A stretch of 64,000 bases of DNA from Cupriavidus malaysiensis (GTDB lineage: Bacteria; Pseudomonadota; Gammaproteobacteria; Burkholderiales; Burkholderiaceae). Position 1 is the stretch's first letter. Each line of letters begins with the position of its first letter. Of this stretch, positions 1 through 10,033 are shown piece after piece. The notes under the pieces were generated by a model. That model was not told the origin of the DNA. It did not search any database and saw only the letters and a program-made list of their open reading frames with translations. Position numbers and translations under genes: made by a program. The stretch is taken from contig NZ_CP017754.1 in assembly GCF_001854325.1 (NCBI RefSeq), forward strand, positions 3,782,001-3,846,000, written 5' to 3'.

Positions 1-185
1 GCCTTGACGTGGCAGATCCAGGCCTCGCCGTCCACCACCAGGCGCAGTCCCTCCGGCTCGAAGCGCGCGCGCGGGTCGTCGCAGGCCTCGCCGTCGACCT
101 CGACCAGGCCGGCATAGACCAGGTCGCCGCAGTAGCGGCGCGTGCCGAAGCCTTGGGATTGGAGAATACGGTCGAGTGTCATCAT
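1..185 (-). CDS. rsuA: 16S rRNA pseudouridine synthase, RsuA type (partial, N-terminus only)
   Basis: The minus strand reads MMTLDRILQSQGFGTRRYCG and continues open to the window edge, about 61 residues. This is the N-terminal S4 RNA-binding domain of small-subunit pseudouridine synthases: a short helix with the QGFGTRR motif, then a VEVDGE strand. Family members isomerise a uridine in 16S rRNA (U516 in E. coli). The catalytic domain with its Asp lies outside the window, so the RsuA assignment rather than a RluB/E/F paralogue is inferred from the S4 wording. Two adjacent ATGs (185 or 182) could start it and no strong ribosome-binding site is visible. Confidence 0.75.
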   Translation of the reverse strand, partial: MMTLDRILQSQGFGTRRYCGDLVYAGLVEVDGEACDDPRARFEPEGLRLVVDGEAWICHVK

Positions 186-370
186 GTCGTCATGCGGGAG
201 CCATCGCCCCCAGGGAAAAGCCAACCGCGGCGCACCTCGGCGCCAACGGCACTATGGTAGGTTATCGGGCCCATCGCCGACAGCCTGGCGTCCTGAATCC
301 CAAATTCGTTGACTCAGTCCGCCGATCAGTCGCGCGATGCGTTGTCACGAAACACTAGCTGCCACCGACC

Positions 371-1897
371 ATGTCCACCACACGACAGCCCTATCGGATC
401 GGCCGCCGCTTTGCGCGCGGCCTGGTCTGGTTTCGCCGTGACCTGCGCCTCGACGACCATGCGGCGCTGCATTATGCCCTCAAGCACTGCGCGCGGGTAT
501 GGTGCGTGTTCGTGCTCGACCGGGACATCCTCGATCCCCTGCTCGCCCGCGGCCTGCAGGCCGACCGGCGCGTGGCGTTCATCCTGGCCTCGCTGCGCGC
601 GCTGGATGCCGCGCTGCGGGCCGCAGGCGGCGGCCTGATCGTGCGCCATGCGCGCGCGGCCGAGGCGCTGCCGGCACTGGCCCGCGAACTGGATGCCGAA
701 GCGGTCTTCGCCAACCACGACTACGAACCTTCCGCCCGCGCGCGTGACGCGGCGGTCGCCGCGGCGCTGGCCGCGCAATCGCGCGCCCTCTTCCACTTCA
801 AGGACCAGGTGGTATTCGAGGAGGACGAGATCCTGAACGGTCAGGGCAGGCCGTTCGGGGTCTTCACACCGTACAAGAACGCCTGGCTCAAGACCCTGCA
901 GCCGTTCGACCTGCGGCCCTACCCGGTTGCGCCCTACCTGGGCGCGCTGGCGCCGGCGGACGGGCATGCCGGCCCGCTGCCATCGCTGGCAGCGCTGGGC
1001 TTCGCCCCGACCAACCTGGCCGCCCTGCCGCTGCCCCCCGGCAGCGAGGGGGCCCATGCCCTGTTCGACGACTTTCTCGCCCGCCTCGGCGACTACGGCC
1101 GCCGCCGCGACTTTCCCGCCCTGCGCGGCCCCAGCTACTTGTCGGTGCACCTGCGCTTCGGCACCATCTCCATCCGCACCCTGGCGCGCGCCGCACACGA
1201 GGCAGCGCTGCGCGGCGGCGCCGATGCCGACGGCGCCGCTGTGTGGCTGTCGGAACTGATCTGGCGCGAGTTCTACTTCATGATCCTGCACCACCATCCG
1301 CAGGTGGCGCAGGGCCGCAGCTTCCATCCGGCCTACGACGCCATCCGCTGGCTCGACGGCCCGCTCGCCGACGACTACTTCGCTGCCTGGCGCGATGGCC
1401 GCACCGGCTACCCGCTCGTCGATGCCGCCATGCTCCAGCTCGCGCAGAGTGGCTACATGCACAACCGCCTGCGCATGGTCAGCGCCAGCTTCCTGTGCAA
1501 GGACCTGGGGATCGACTGGCGGCGCGGCGAGCAGCTGTTCGCCGACCGGCTCAATGACTTCGACCTGGCGGCCAACAACGGCGGCTGGCAATGGGCGTCG
1601 TCGAGCGGCTGCGATGCGCAGCCCTACTTCCGCATCTTCAACCCGGTCACGCAATCGCAGAAGTTCGACCCGCAGGGCCGCTTCATCCGCAAGTACCTGC
1701 CCCAGCTGGCGGCGCTGCCGGACAAGTACCTGCATGCACCGTGGACCGCGCCGGACGACGTGTTGGCCGCGGCGCGCGTGCGCCTGGGCGAGACCTATCC
1801 GCGCCCCATCGTGCAGCACGATGTCGCGCGCAGGCAGACGCTGGAGCGCTATGCGGTGGTCAAGGCCCGCGCGGCCGGCACCGGCGCGCAGGCATGA
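371..1897 (+). CDS. phrB: Deoxyribodipyrimidine photo-lyase (class I CPD photolyase)
   Basis: This flavoprotein uses light to split cyclobutane pyrimidine dimers in DNA. The protein has 508 residues, slightly longer than usual because of about 17 extra N-terminal residues before LVWFRRDLRLDDHAAL. That motif begins the antenna-chromophore domain. The C-terminal FAD-binding helical domain is intact, with LNDFDLAANNGGWQW near residues 395-409 followed by DAQPYFRIFNP, both hallmark class I sequences. It stands alone between a divergent rsuA-like gene and convergent hemY, whose stop lies only 12 bases away. No terminator is seen in that gap. A cryptochrome-like relative is possible but less likely given the complete photolyase signature. 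Confidence 0.93.
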   Translation: MSTTRQPYRIGRRFARGLVWFRRDLRLDDHAALHYALKHCARVWCVFVLDRDILDPLLARGLQADRRVAFILASLRALDAALRAAGGGLIVRHARAAEALPALARELDAEAVFANHDYEPSARARDAAVAAALAAQSRALFHFKDQVVFEEDEILNGQGRPFGVFTPYKNAWLKTLQPFDLRPYPVAPYLGALAPADGHAGPLPSLAALGFAPTNLAALPLPPGSEGAHALFDDFLARLGDYGRRRDFPALRGPSYLSVHLRFGTISIRTLARAAHEAALRGGADADGAAVWLSELIWREFYFMILHHHPQVAQGRSFHPAYDAIRWLDGPLADDYFAAWRDGRTGYPLVDAAMLQLAQSGYMHNRLRMVSASFLCKDLGIDWRRGEQLFADRLNDFDLAANNGGWQWASSSGCDAQPYFRIFNPVTQSQKFDPQGRFIRKYLPQLAALPDKYLHAPWTAPDDVLAAARVRLGETYPRPIVQHDVARRQTLERYAVVKARAAGTGAQA

Positions 1898-1909
1898 AGC
1901 GGATGGCGC

Positions 1910-3100
1910 TCAGGCCGCCAGCATCGCGCTTTCGCGGTAGTGGCGCTGCGCTTCCTCGAGCCGGTCGGTTTCTTCGAACAGACGCCCCAGCGCCAGGTGG
2001 GAACGCACGCGCAGCCGCACCTGCTGCGCCGTATCGGCATATTTCAGCGCGCGCTCGAAGTTGGATTGCGCCTTGCCCCACAGTTGCTCGCCCAGGCACA
2101 GCACGCCCAGCGTGTAGTACAGGTCGGCGTCGGCCGGATGCTGGACCAGCCATTTCTCCGCCTGCTGGATCAGCGGCAGGGCCTGGCCAGGCGCCGCACA
2201 CTCGGCGTAGCGCTGCACCAGGCGCGCATCCCAGTTCACCTTGAGCGCTTCCTCGACGATCTTGCGCGCCTCGTCCTGCTTGCCCAGCGCGGCGAAATAG
2301 CGCGCCGCCGGCTCGGCGATGCGCACCGCGCGGCGCTCGTCGGCCGACAGGGTACGCCAGAAGTCCTGCAGCGCCTCGGCATCCTGGCGCCGTTCCTCCA
2401 GCATCGCTTCGCAGGCCATCTGCTTGAGCCGCAGCGCCAGCACCGGGTGCAGGGCGTTGCGCTTCTCCAGAGCGCGCGCCAGGCGCAGCACTTCGGACCA
2501 GTTCTTCAGGTGCTGGTGGGCGCGCAGCGCGATGCGCTGCACGTGGATCTGCCGCCCGCCCTGGGCCTGCAGCTGCGCGATGGTCTCCAGCGCGCCCTCG
2601 GCATCGCGCGCGTCGACCAGCAGCTCGGCCATCGACACCAGCCGGGCCTGCTCGCGCTCCGGATCGGTGACCTGCTCCATCCACTTGTCGCGCCGCTCCG
2701 ACTCCTGCATGCGGTGCGCCGCGCGCGCGCCGATCAGTGCCGCCGTCTGTGCCTGCGCGGGCCATGCCTGGGCTTCCCGTGCCGCGCGCTCGGCGCGGGC
2801 GAAGCGGCCCGCGAACAGGTTCTCGATGGCCTCGCGCAGCGCCGCCTGGGCGCCCGACATGCGCTTGCGCTCACGGTAGGCAGCGGCACGGCGCGGCATT
2901 TCCGAGAGGTGCCGCGCCGCCGAGAACAGCGTCCACAGCACGAAGAAGACCAGCAGCAGCAGTGCCAGCGCCAGGTTCAGCGACAGCTCGACCCGGTACG
3001 GCGGGTAGAACAGCACCACATTGCTTTGGTTGAACTGCGTGAACAACGCCAGGCCGACCGCGCCGCCGAACAGCAGCGCCACCCAGAACAGAAGCCGCAT
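1910..3100 (-). CDS. hemY: Haem biosynthesis-associated TPR membrane protein HemY
   Basis: This 396-residue inner-membrane protein has two N-terminal membrane segments (residues about 2-23 and 43-65) followed by a long helical region of tetratricopeptide type. That is the HemY_N plus TPR architecture. It is linked genetically to haem synthesis in proteobacteria, but its biochemical role is not settled. It is not the unrelated protoporphyrinogen oxidase also called HemY. The start is well placed: AAGGAG sits 6 bases before the ATG and overlaps the stop of the upstream hemD-hemX gene. The two are therefore translationally coupled and it is the last gene of the hemC operon. Confidence 0.9.
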   Translation of the reverse strand: MRLLFWVALLFGGAVGLALFTQFNQSNVVLFYPPYRVELSLNLALALLLLVFFVLWTLFSAARHLSEMPRRAAAYRERKRMSGAQAALREAIENLFAGRFARAERAAREAQAWPAQAQTAALIGARAAHRMQESERRDKWMEQVTDPEREQARLVSMAELLVDARDAEGALETIAQLQAQGGRQIHVQRIALRAHQHLKNWSEVLRLARALEKRNALHPVLALRLKQMACEAMLEERRQDAEALQDFWRTLSADERRAVRIAEPAARYFAALGKQDEARKIVEEALKVNWDARLVQRYAECAAPGQALPLIQQAEKWLVQHPADADLYYTLGVLCLGEQLWGKAQSNFERALKYADTAQQVRLRVRSHLALGRLFEETDRLEEAQRHYRESAMLAA

Positions 3101-3103
3101 GCG

Positions 3104-5170
3104 CTACTCCTTCTTGAGCGCGTGCAGCGCGCCGAGGCTGTCGGCCATGGTCGGCAGCTGTACCGTGACGGCGCCGGCCTGCGCCTGCTTGAGCAGGGTC
3201 TGCACACCCTGGACACGGCGCGCGTGGCCGTCGAAGTAGCGTGCGATCATGGCCTGCGCCGCCGCCAGGTCGTTGCGGAACACCGGTTCGTTGCGCGACA
3301 GCAGGGCCAGGCGCGCGTTGAGCAGGCGCAGCTTGACGTTCTCGCGCAGGAACCAGCCCTGGTCGCCGGACAGCAGCAGGGCCTCAGCGTCGTCCACGCG
3401 GCGCACCCGCACCACGCTGGCGAGTTCCTCGCGCAGGTCGCCCCACAGGCCGCCGAACCAGCCGGCGATCGCATGGCCGGCCTGCTGGGCCGGCGTCGCC
3501 GGGCCGCCCGGGCCGCCGTCCTTCGCTGCCTTGCGGGCAGCCTTGCGCGCGTCGGCTTCGCTGCGCTCGAGCATGCGCTCGCTCGACAGCAGCGGCAGCG
3601 CGTCGACCTGGTTGATGGCTTCGTCGAGCTTGATCGCGGCGCCGGTCAGGTCGGTATCGGGCACCGCCTTCATGCGGGCGATATCGCGCGCGAGGGCCCG
3701 GCGCAGCAGGTTGTACTGCGGCTTGTCGGTACGCGCCAGGCGCGCGTCGGCGCTCTGCAGCGCGGCCAGCGCGACCTGCACGTTGCCCGTGAACTGCAGT
3801 TGCTGACCGGCATTGGTCAGCAACTGCTGGATCTCAGCGATCTCCCAGTCGTCGCGGTTGCGCATCAGGTCCTGGTAGACCTGCTCGAGGGCGGCCTGCT
3901 TGTCACGCGTCTCGGCGACCTCGCCTTCCAACCCGCCCACCTTGCCCTGCAGGTCCTTGACGGTGTCCTGCGCATTGCGCGTCAGCACGCGCGACTCCTG
4001 CACCAGCGCGTCGTTGCTCTGCTGGCGTCGCGCCAGTTCCTGGGTCAGGTGGTCGATGCGCTGCTGAAGCCACCAGAAGCCGCCGCCGGTAGCCAGCAGC
4101 AGCACCACGAGCAGCAGCCACCAGGGATTGGCCCGGGAACTGCCGGCGGCCGGCGGCGCGGCCGCGGAGCCGGGAACGGATGCGGTGGAGGACGGGTTGT
4201 CTTGCGTCACGCGTTCGACCTTGATGGAGGTTGCCGACAGCGGCTGCGCTGCCGGCGCGGGCTGGGGCGGGCCCGCATAGGATTCGGCCCACTGCCGGCA
4301 GGCGGCCAGCAGGCCGTCGTCCCCGGGCGCCGCGCGCAGCAGCCGTGCGAAGCCCAGTGCGCCGGCCTGTTCGGCAATTCTCGCATGCGGCGCGATGCAC
4401 TGCACCTGGTGCAGGCAGGCAAGTTCCTGCGGCGACAGGTGCTGGCGCGCCAGGGCATCGAGGTTGCGCACCGCTTCCGAGCTGGTCAGCAGCCAGGCCT
4501 GCGGCGGCGCACCGGGACGCAGGCCGTCCCGCACCGCTTGCCATTGCAGGGGGCCGGGCTCGGGCACGGCCCGCCGGTAGGCTTCGACCGCTTGCACCTC
4601 GGCGCCGGCCTCGCGCAAGCGCTCGGCCAGCCAGTCGCGCCCGCCGTTGCCGCGCACCAGCAGCACCTCGCGCCCGGCCAGCGCCGCCAGGTCGAGCGCG
4701 CTGCCGAGCTGCGCCCACAGTGCCTCGGAATCGAAGCGCGGCGCGTCGGCGGCCTCGCCGCCCTGGGCCGCGTGCTCGCCCGGGCCATTGTCGTCCGCGC
4801 CGCCGTCGGCGGCGCCCGCCGGCGCGATCACCTGCTCGCGCGGCGCGCCGATGCCACGCTGCGCCAGTGCCGCGACGCTGGCGGGCCCGACCACCGCGAT
4901 GGGCACGCCCACCGGCCATTGCGGCACGGCCGCGCCCTGCACTTCGGCCAGCGCGTCCAGCGCATGGCTGATCGCGTTCGGACTGACGAAGACCACCAGC
5001 GCGAAGTCGGCCAGCCGGGCCAGTGCGGCGCGCAGCGGTGCCGGGTCGGCGGCCGGCCCGATCGCCAGCAGCGGGAAGCCCAGCACGTCCAGGCCCGCGG
5101 CCTGCAAGGCCTCGGTCAGGTGCCGGGACTGCCCGGCGGGTCGTGTCACGACGACGGTCGGGCGAGGCAT
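3104..5170 (-). CDS. hemDX: Fused uroporphyrinogen-III synthase / HemX protein
   Basis: Residues 1 to about 270 are uroporphyrinogen-III synthase (HemD), starting MPRPTVVVTRPAGQS. This enzyme closes hydroxymethylbilane to uroporphyrinogen III with inversion of ring D. After a Pro/Ala-rich linker comes a membrane segment (about residues 348-367, WWLLLVVLLLATGG) and a periplasmic coiled-coil domain of HemX type, with a KDLQGKVGGLEGEV heptad region. Separate hemD and hemX genes occur elsewhere; a single 688-residue fusion is the usual form in Ralstonia and Cupriavidus. The open frame extends upstream into hemC, but the ATG at 5170 matches the conserved family N-terminus and lies 10 bases after the hemC stop. 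An acidic insert (EHAAQGGEAAD) interrupts the HemD half. Confidence 0.9.
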   Translation of the reverse strand: MPRPTVVVTRPAGQSRHLTEALQAAGLDVLGFPLLAIGPAADPAPLRAALARLADFALVVFVSPNAISHALDALAEVQGAAVPQWPVGVPIAVVGPASVAALAQRGIGAPREQVIAPAGAADGGADDNGPGEHAAQGGEAADAPRFDSEALWAQLGSALDLAALAGREVLLVRGNGGRDWLAERLREAGAEVQAVEAYRRAVPEPGPLQWQAVRDGLRPGAPPQAWLLTSSEAVRNLDALARQHLSPQELACLHQVQCIAPHARIAEQAGALGFARLLRAAPGDDGLLAACRQWAESYAGPPQPAPAAQPLSATSIKVERVTQDNPSSTASVPGSAAAPPAAGSSRANPWWLLLVVLLLATGGGFWWLQQRIDHLTQELARRQQSNDALVQESRVLTRNAQDTVKDLQGKVGGLEGEVAETRDKQAALEQVYQDLMRNRDDWEIAEIQQLLTNAGQQLQFTGNVQVALAALQSADARLARTDKPQYNLLRRALARDIARMKAVPDTDLTGAAIKLDEAINQVDALPLLSSERMLERSEADARKAARKAAKDGGPGGPATPAQQAGHAIAGWFGGLWGDLREELASVVRVRRVDDAEALLLSGDQGWFLRENVKLRLLNARLALLSRNEPVFRNDLAAAQAMIARYFDGHARRVQGVQTLLKQAQAGAVTVQLPTMADSLGALHALKKE

Positions 5171-5180
5171 GCGACGAACC

Positions 5181-6215
5181 TCAGGTGGGGGAATCGGAAG
5201 GGGCAGGGGCAGCGGCGGAACCGGCCGGGCCGGCCGGATCGGCCAGCGCGGCCAGGATGTCGCCGGCCCCCTGCGCCAGCAGTTCATCGCCCACGCCGGC
5301 GCCGAGGCGCTCGGCCTCCGCTGCGCTGGCGGCCGGACCGGCCGCGCTCGCCCGCAGGCAGCGCGTGCCGTCCGGCAGCGCGACGAAGGCATCGAGGCGC
5401 AGCTGCGTGCCGTCCCAGCGTGCATGGGCGGCCAGCGGCACCTGGCAGGAGCCGCCGAGCGCGCGCGAGACGGCCCGCTCGGCCGTCACCGCCAGGAACG
5501 TGGGTTTGTCGTTGAGCGGTGCCAGCCAGGCGGCCAGCCCGGGCCGGTCGGCGCGGATCTCGATGCCCAGCGCCCCCTGCCCGGCGGCGGGCAGCGAATC
5601 TTCCGGTGCCAGCAGCGCACGGATGCGTGCCCCCAGGCCGAGCCGCTTGAGGCCTGCCGCGGCCAGGATGATGGCGCCGTAGTCGCCGCGGTCCAGCTTG
5701 GCCAGGCGCGTGTCGAGATTGCCGCGCAGCGGCCGGATCTCCAGATGCGGGTAGCGCGCGCGCAGGGCCGCTTCGCGGCGCAGGCTGGAGGTGCCGACCA
5801 CGGTGCCCGGCGGCATCTCTGCGAGCGAGGCGAAGCGCTCGCTGACCAGCGCGTCGCGCGGATCCTCGCGTGTCATCACCGCCGCCAGGGTGAAGCCCGC
5901 CGGCAGTTCCATCGGTACGTCCTTGAGCGAATGCACCGCCAGGTCGGCACGGCCCTCGGCCATCGCCACCTCCAGCTCCTTGACGAACAGGCCCTTGCCG
6001 CCGACCTTGGACAGAGTCCGGTCTAGAATCTGGTCGCCGCGCGTGGTCATGCCCAGAATGGACACATCGCACGCGGGGTAGTATTGTTGCAACGCAGCAC
6101 GCACATGTTCGGCCTGCCAGAGTGCCAGACGGCTTTCACGGGAGGCGATCACGAGCTTGCGCGGCACAGCAGTTGCGGTATCGGTGGTAGACGGCGGGGT
6201 GGCGGATGCATGCAT
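5181..6215 (-). CDS. hemC: Porphobilinogen deaminase (hydroxymethylbilane synthase)
   Basis: This cytosolic enzyme polymerises four porphobilinogens into hydroxymethylbilane, the substrate of the HemD half encoded next. The 344 residues include [42 protein letters not shown] and the dipyrromethane-cofactor cysteine in [15 protein letters not shown]. An N-terminal extension of about 20 residues ([18 protein letters not shown]) precedes the domain. First gene of hemC-hemDX-hemY. A -10-like TACCAT (6227-6232, minus strand) lies only 11 bases upstream of the chosen ATG, with no ribosome-binding site between, so the message may be leaderless. It diverges from ppc with 71 bases between the starts. 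Confidence 0.93.
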   Translation of the reverse strand: MHASATPPSTTDTATAVPRKLVIASRESRLALWQAEHVRAALQQYYPACDVSILGMTTRGDQILDRTLSKVGGKGLFVKELEVAMAEGRADLAVHSLKDVPMELPAGFTLAAVMTREDPRDALVSERFASLAEMPPGTVVGTSSLRREAALRARYPHLEIRPLRGNLDTRLAKLDRGDYGAIILAAAGLKRLGLGARIRALLAPEDSLPAAGQGALGIEIRADRPGLAAWLAPLNDKPTFLAVTAERAVSRALGGSCQVPLAAHARWDGTQLRLDAFVALPDGTRCLRASAAGPAASAAEAERLGAGVGDELLAQGAGDILAALADPAGPAGSAAAPAPSDSPT

Positions 6216-6286
6216 CCGGCAATGGTAGCACGCACCCCCTGCGCCACCCGGCGCCGACAGATCACAGAAGACCACGAGGAGATTGC

Positions 6287-9200
6287 ATGACGCAGCCCGC
6301 TGCGCGCCCCGCCGGCCGAGGAGCCGCCTCGGCCGCCCGTAGCCCCGCCCCCGCTTCCGGCCAACCCGCCGACCCCCAGGAATCCAAACCCTCCCCGCGC
6401 CGCAGGACAGCGAAATCCGCCAAGGCAAGCGGCACGGCGACCACCGCCAAGGTGACCGGTAAGACACCCGCCGCCAATGCGGCGTCGATCGGCAAGGCTG
6501 CCGGCGCGACCCGTGCCGCAGTGGAAGGCACCACCGGCTCCGCTGCGCGCCGCAGCGCCGACAAGGACCTGCCGCTGCGCGAGGACATCCGCTTCCTCGG
6601 CCGCCTGCTCGGCGACTGCCTGCGCGAGCAGGAAGGCGAGGCGGCCTTCGACGTGGTCGAAACCATCCGCCAGACCGCGGTGCGCTTCCGCCGCGAGAAC
6701 GACCGCGCCGCGGGTGCCGAACTCGACCGCCTGCTCAAGCGGCTGTCGCGCGACCAGACCAACTCGGTGGTACGCGCCTTCAGCTACTTCTCGCACCTGG
6801 CCAATATCGCCGAGGACCAGCACCACAACCGCCGCCGCCGCGTGCACGCGCTGGCCGGCTCGCCACCGCAGCCGGGCAGCCTGGAGCGCGCGCTGGCCGA
6901 TATCGATGCCGCCGGAGTGACCGGGAAGGCACTGCGCAAGTTCTTCGACGAGGCACTGATCGTGCCGGTGCTGACCGCCCACCCGACCGAGGTGCAGCGC
7001 AAGAGCATCCTCGACGCCGAACGCGAGATCGCCCGCCTGCTGGCCGAGCGCGACCTGCCCATGACCGCGCGTGAGCGCGAACAGAACACGGCGCGCCTGC
7101 GCGCCTGCGTGACCACGCTGTGGCAGACCCGCATGCTGCGCAACACGCGCCTGATGGTGGTCGACGAGATCGAGAACGCGCTGTCGTACTACCGCACGAC
7201 CTTCCTGCGCGGCATCCCGCAACTCGTCAGCGAGCTGGAGGACGATATCGCCAAGGCCTTCCCGGCCGCCCGCAAGGGCCAGGGCAATGTCCCCGCGCGC
7301 CGGCTGCCGCCCTTCTTCCAGATGGGCACGTGGATCGGCGGCGACCGCGACGGCAATCCCAACGTCACCGCCGAGACGCTGAATTACGCGGCGCGGCAGC
7401 AGTCGATGCTGATCCTGGAGTGGTATCTCGACGAGCTGCACGCGCTGGGCGCCGAACTGTCGATGTCGAGCCTGATGGTGGAGGCCAGCCCCGCCTTGCT
7501 GGCCCTGGCCGAAGCCTCGCCCGACCGCTCCGAACACCGCGCCGACGAGCCCTACCGCCGCGCGCTGATCGGCATCTACGCGCGCCTTGCCGCCACCAGC
7601 CAGGCCCTGACAGGCCACGCCGCGCCGCGCCACCCGGTGGCCGACGCCGAACCATACGCCAATGCCGAGGCGCTGGCCGCCGACGTGCAGGTGGTGATCG
7701 ATTCGCTGCGCGCCCACCACGGCGAGGCACTGGCGCGCACCCGCATCGACGCGCTGGCGCGCGCCATCGACATCTTCGGCTTCCATCTGGCCTCGATCGA
7801 CATGCGCCAGGTCTCCGACGTGCACGAGGCGGTGGTTGCCGAGCTGTTCGCCACCTCCGGGGTGGAGGCCGATTACGCCGCCCTGCCCGAGGCGCGCAAG
7901 CTCGAGCTGCTGCTCGCCGAACTGCGCCAGCCGCGCCTGCTGACCCTGCCCTGGCACGCTTATTCCGAGCAGACCCGCAACGAGCTGGCCATCTTCGCCA
8001 AGGCGCGCGAACTGCGTGCCCGCTACGGCAAGCGCGTGGCGCGCAACTACATCATCTCGCACACCGAGACGCTGTCCGACCTGATCGAGGTGATGCTGCT
8101 GCAGAAGGAAACCGGCCTGCTGACCGGCGCACTGGGCGACCGGCGCGACCCGGCGCGCATGGAACTGATGGTGATCCCCCTGTTCGAGACCATCGAGGAC
8201 TTGCGCAATGCCGCCGGCATCATGCAGTCGCTGCTGGACCTGCCGGGCTTCGCCTCGGTGCTGGCCCACCACGGCGGCGAGCAGGAAGTGATGCTGGGCT
8301 ATTCGGATTCCAACAAGGACGGCGGCTTCCTCACCTCGAACTGGGAGCTCTACCAGGCCGAGCTGGCCCTGGTCCAGCTGTTCGAGGCGCGCAAGGTCAA
8401 GCTGCGCCTGTTCCACGGCCGCGGCGGCACCGTCGGACGCGGCGGTGGCCCGACCTACCAGGCCATCCTGTCGCAGCCGCCAGGCACGGTCAACGGCCAG
8501 ATCCGCCTGACCGAGCAGGGCGAGATCATCAACAGCAAGTTCGCCAACGCCGAGATCGGCCGGCGCAACCTGGAGACGGTGATCGCCGCCACGCTGGAGG
8601 CCTCGCTGCTGCCGACACAGAACGCTCCCAAGGACCTGGCCGCCTTCGAGGCGGCAATGCAGCAGTTGTCCGACCACGCCTTCCGCGCCTACCGCGACCT
8701 GGTCTACGAGACGCCGGGCTTCAAGGACTACTTCTTCTCCACCACGCCGATCACCGAGATCGCCGACCTGAACCTGGGTTCGCGGCCGGCTTCGCGCAAG
8801 CTGATGGACAAGAAAGGCCGCCGCATCGAAGACCTGCGCGCCATTCCCTGGGGCTTCTCCTGGGGCCAGTGCCGCCTGCTGCTGCCTGGCTGGTACGGCT
8901 TCGGCAGCGCGGTCAAGGCCATGCTCGACGGCTGCGCCGACGAGCGCGCCCACAAGGCTGCGCTGGGTACCCTGCGGCGCATGGTCAAGCAATGGCCGTT
9001 CTTCTCCACGCTGCTGTCCAATATGGACATGGTGCTGTCCAAGACGGACCTGGCGGTGGCCTCGCGCTACGCCCAGCTGTGCGATGACGCGGCGCTGCGC
9101 AAGAAAGTGTTCTCGCGCATCAGCGCCGAATGGCACCTGACCTGCGAGATGCTGGCGCTGATCACGGGCCGCCAGGAACGGCTGGCGGAGAACCCGCTGC

Positions 9201-9370
9201 TGGCGCGCTCGATCAAGAACCGCTTCGCCTACCTCGATCCGCTGAACCACCTGCAGGTCGAGCTGCTCAAGCGCTTCCGCTCGGGCAAGGACGGCGACGA
9301 TATCCGCGTCCGGCGCGGCATCCACCTGACCATCAACGGCGTCGCGGCCGGCCTGCGCAACACAGGCTGA
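6287..9370 (+). CDS. ppc: Phosphoenolpyruvate carboxylase
   Basis: Carboxylates phosphoenolpyruvate to oxaloacetate, the anaplerotic entry to the TCA cycle. All family signatures are present in 1027 residues. The catalytic histidine is in [11 protein letters not shown] (about residue 232), then [20 protein letters not shown], the [20 protein letters not shown] loop near 708-727, and the C-terminal NTG. The first 95 residues are a low-complexity Ala/Pro/Lys/Arg-rich extension unrelated to the enzyme fold. The start at 6287 is chosen because GAGGAG sits 6 bases upstream; an open frame continues further back over the hemC start but lacks a binding site. It diverges from hemC. Confidence 0.96.
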   Translation: MTQPAARPAGRGAASAARSPAPASGQPADPQESKPSPRRRTAKSAKASGTATTAKVTGKTPAANAASIGKAAGATRAAVEGTTGSAARRSADKDLPLREDIRFLGRLLGDCLREQEGEAAFDVVETIRQTAVRFRRENDRAAGAELDRLLKRLSRDQTNSVVRAFSYFSHLANIAEDQHHNRRRRVHALAGSPPQPGSLERALADIDAAGVTGKALRKFFDEALIVPVLTAHPTEVQRKSILDAEREIARLLAERDLPMTAREREQNTARLRACVTTLWQTRMLRNTRLMVVDEIENALSYYRTTFLRGIPQLVSELEDDIAKAFPAARKGQGNVPARRLPPFFQMGTWIGGDRDGNPNVTAETLNYAARQQSMLILEWYLDELHALGAELSMSSLMVEASPALLALAEASPDRSEHRADEPYRRALIGIYARLAATSQALTGHAAPRHPVADAEPYANAEALAADVQVVIDSLRAHHGEALARTRIDALARAIDIFGFHLASIDMRQVSDVHEAVVAELFATSGVEADYAALPEARKLELLLAELRQPRLLTLPWHAYSEQTRNELAIFAKARELRARYGKRVARNYIISHTETLSDLIEVMLLQKETGLLTGALGDRRDPARMELMVIPLFETIEDLRNAAGIMQSLLDLPGFASVLAHHGGEQEVMLGYSDSNKDGGFLTSNWELYQAELALVQLFEARKVKLRLFHGRGGTVGRGGGPTYQAILSQPPGTVNGQIRLTEQGEIINSKFANAEIGRRNLETVIAATLEASLLPTQNAPKDLAAFEAAMQQLSDHAFRAYRDLVYETPGFKDYFFSTTPITEIADLNLGSRPASRKLMDKKGRRIEDLRAIPWGFSWGQCRLLLPGWYGFGSAVKAMLDGCADERAHKAALGTLRRMVKQWPFFSTLLSNMDMVLSKTDLAVASRYAQLCDDAALRKKVFSRISAEWHLTCEMLALITGRQERLAENPLLARSIKNRFAYLDPLNHLQVELLKRFRSGKDGDDIRVRRGIHLTINGVAAGLRNTG

Positions 9371-9382
9371 CGCAAGATCCCC

Positions 9383-9428
9383 GGCCCGCCCCCGCCCCGG
9401 CAAGGAAGCGGACCGGGGGCGCCGGGCC
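9383..9428 (+). terminator. Possible GC hairpin after ppc
   Basis: GGCCCGCCCCCG near 9383 can pair with CGGGGGCGCCGGGCC near 9414-9428, with a two-base bulge. It lies 13 bases after the ppc stop but has no T-run, so it may slow or protect transcript ends rather than act as a full intrinsic terminator. Confidence 0.3.
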
Positions 9429-9472
9429 CTGCCCCATGCGCCTTGCAGCCCCCCCCGGCGGCGGGCGCGCCC

Positions 9473-9715
9473 TCAATCCACGAAAGCCCCTGGCACCGGG
9501 TCCTCGCCCAGCGCGGACAGCAGGATGGCCCGGTGCATGGCTTCGTCGCCCAGGATGCTGCCGGCCGCCTTGGCCAGGTGCCGGCTGTGGAAGCTGGGCA
9601 GCACCCCCAGCTAGGCCGCGGTCGCGCCTTTTTCCAGCCGGCGGCAAAGCGCAGCACATCGGCCGGCGTCTTGAGCTGCGAACGCCCGTGCCGGGGAAAC
9701 CGTGGTGAGGCGCCT
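9473..9715 (-). pseudogene. Remnant of a ferritin-like domain gene
   Basis: On the minus strand the last 45 codons read LGVLPSFHSRHLAKAAGSIL, then GDEAMHRAILLSALGEDP and PVPGAFVD, ending at TGA (9473-9475). This is the C-terminal end of a ferritin-like helical-bundle protein. Directly before it an in-frame TAG (9611-9613) interrupts LEKGATAA-stop-LGV. About 10 codons earlier the frame shifts: KTPADVLRFA is in one frame and LEKGATAA in another. No start or N-terminal half is present. The gene is therefore dead through at least a frameshift, a stop and a deletion. The family name is from recalled sequence patterns, so it should be searched. Confidence 0.6.
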
Positions 9716-9887
9716 GGAGCACCTTTCCCTGGATCCCGCGCGGGCCCTGCAGCTCTGGGCGCTGCCTGCCCTGGAGCGCCCGCCCGCGCTGGCCGTCAGC
9801 ATCGAGCCGCCGGCAGGCTCGCCCAGCCCCGATGATCCGAGCGGCCCGATCGTCTTCCAGGGCCAGGTGATCGACAGCGCGCTCTGA
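9702..9887 (+). pseudogene. Remnant of an anti-sigma-K factor (RskA C-terminal domain)
   Basis: The plus strand encodes LEHLSLDPARALQLWALP, then [20 protein letters not shown] and [12 protein letters not shown] before a TGA. QLWALP and LAVSIEPxGGSP-GPV-YQG are the characteristic strands of the periplasmic domain of zinc-less anti-sigma factors (RskA/ChrR-associated type). Only about 60 residues remain: the cytoplasmic sigma-binding part, the membrane segment and the stretch that normally separates the two motifs are missing, and no sigma-factor gene is nearby. It abuts the opposed ferritin-like remnant, so one deletion probably removed the rest of both genes. Confidence 0.55.
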
Positions 9888-9954
9888 GCGCGCGCGGCTG
9901 GCCTTCGCTGCATCTCCTTTCTCCGGTGGGCGCGATGGCGGCCGGCCACGGCGA

Positions 9955-9960
9955 TATAAT
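9955..9960 (+). promoter_or_regulatory. -10 box upstream of argH
   Basis: A perfect TATAAT in the context gcgaTATAATcgcg lies 74 bases before the argH ATG. The same gc-TANAAT-c context recurs before other genes in this window (DUF3460, metG, zapB-like, panC, cobU), which supports it. No convincing -35 hexamer is seen. Confidence 0.55.
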
Positions 9961-10033
9961 CGCGCTTTCCGCAATTTCCGCCGCCTGCCGGGCTTCGTGC
10001 CGGCGCCGCGGCGACATTCCGCACCGACCGCCC

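Noticed and set aside
1940-5515. Open frame of 1191 codons antisense to hemY and hemDX
   Set aside because: It mirrors real genes on the other strand, has His/Gln/Arg-rich composition typical of antisense frames in GC-rich DNA, and shows no domain.
6149-9403. Open frame of 1084 codons antisense to ppc
   Set aside because: ppc on the plus strand has every catalytic motif; the antisense frame has none.
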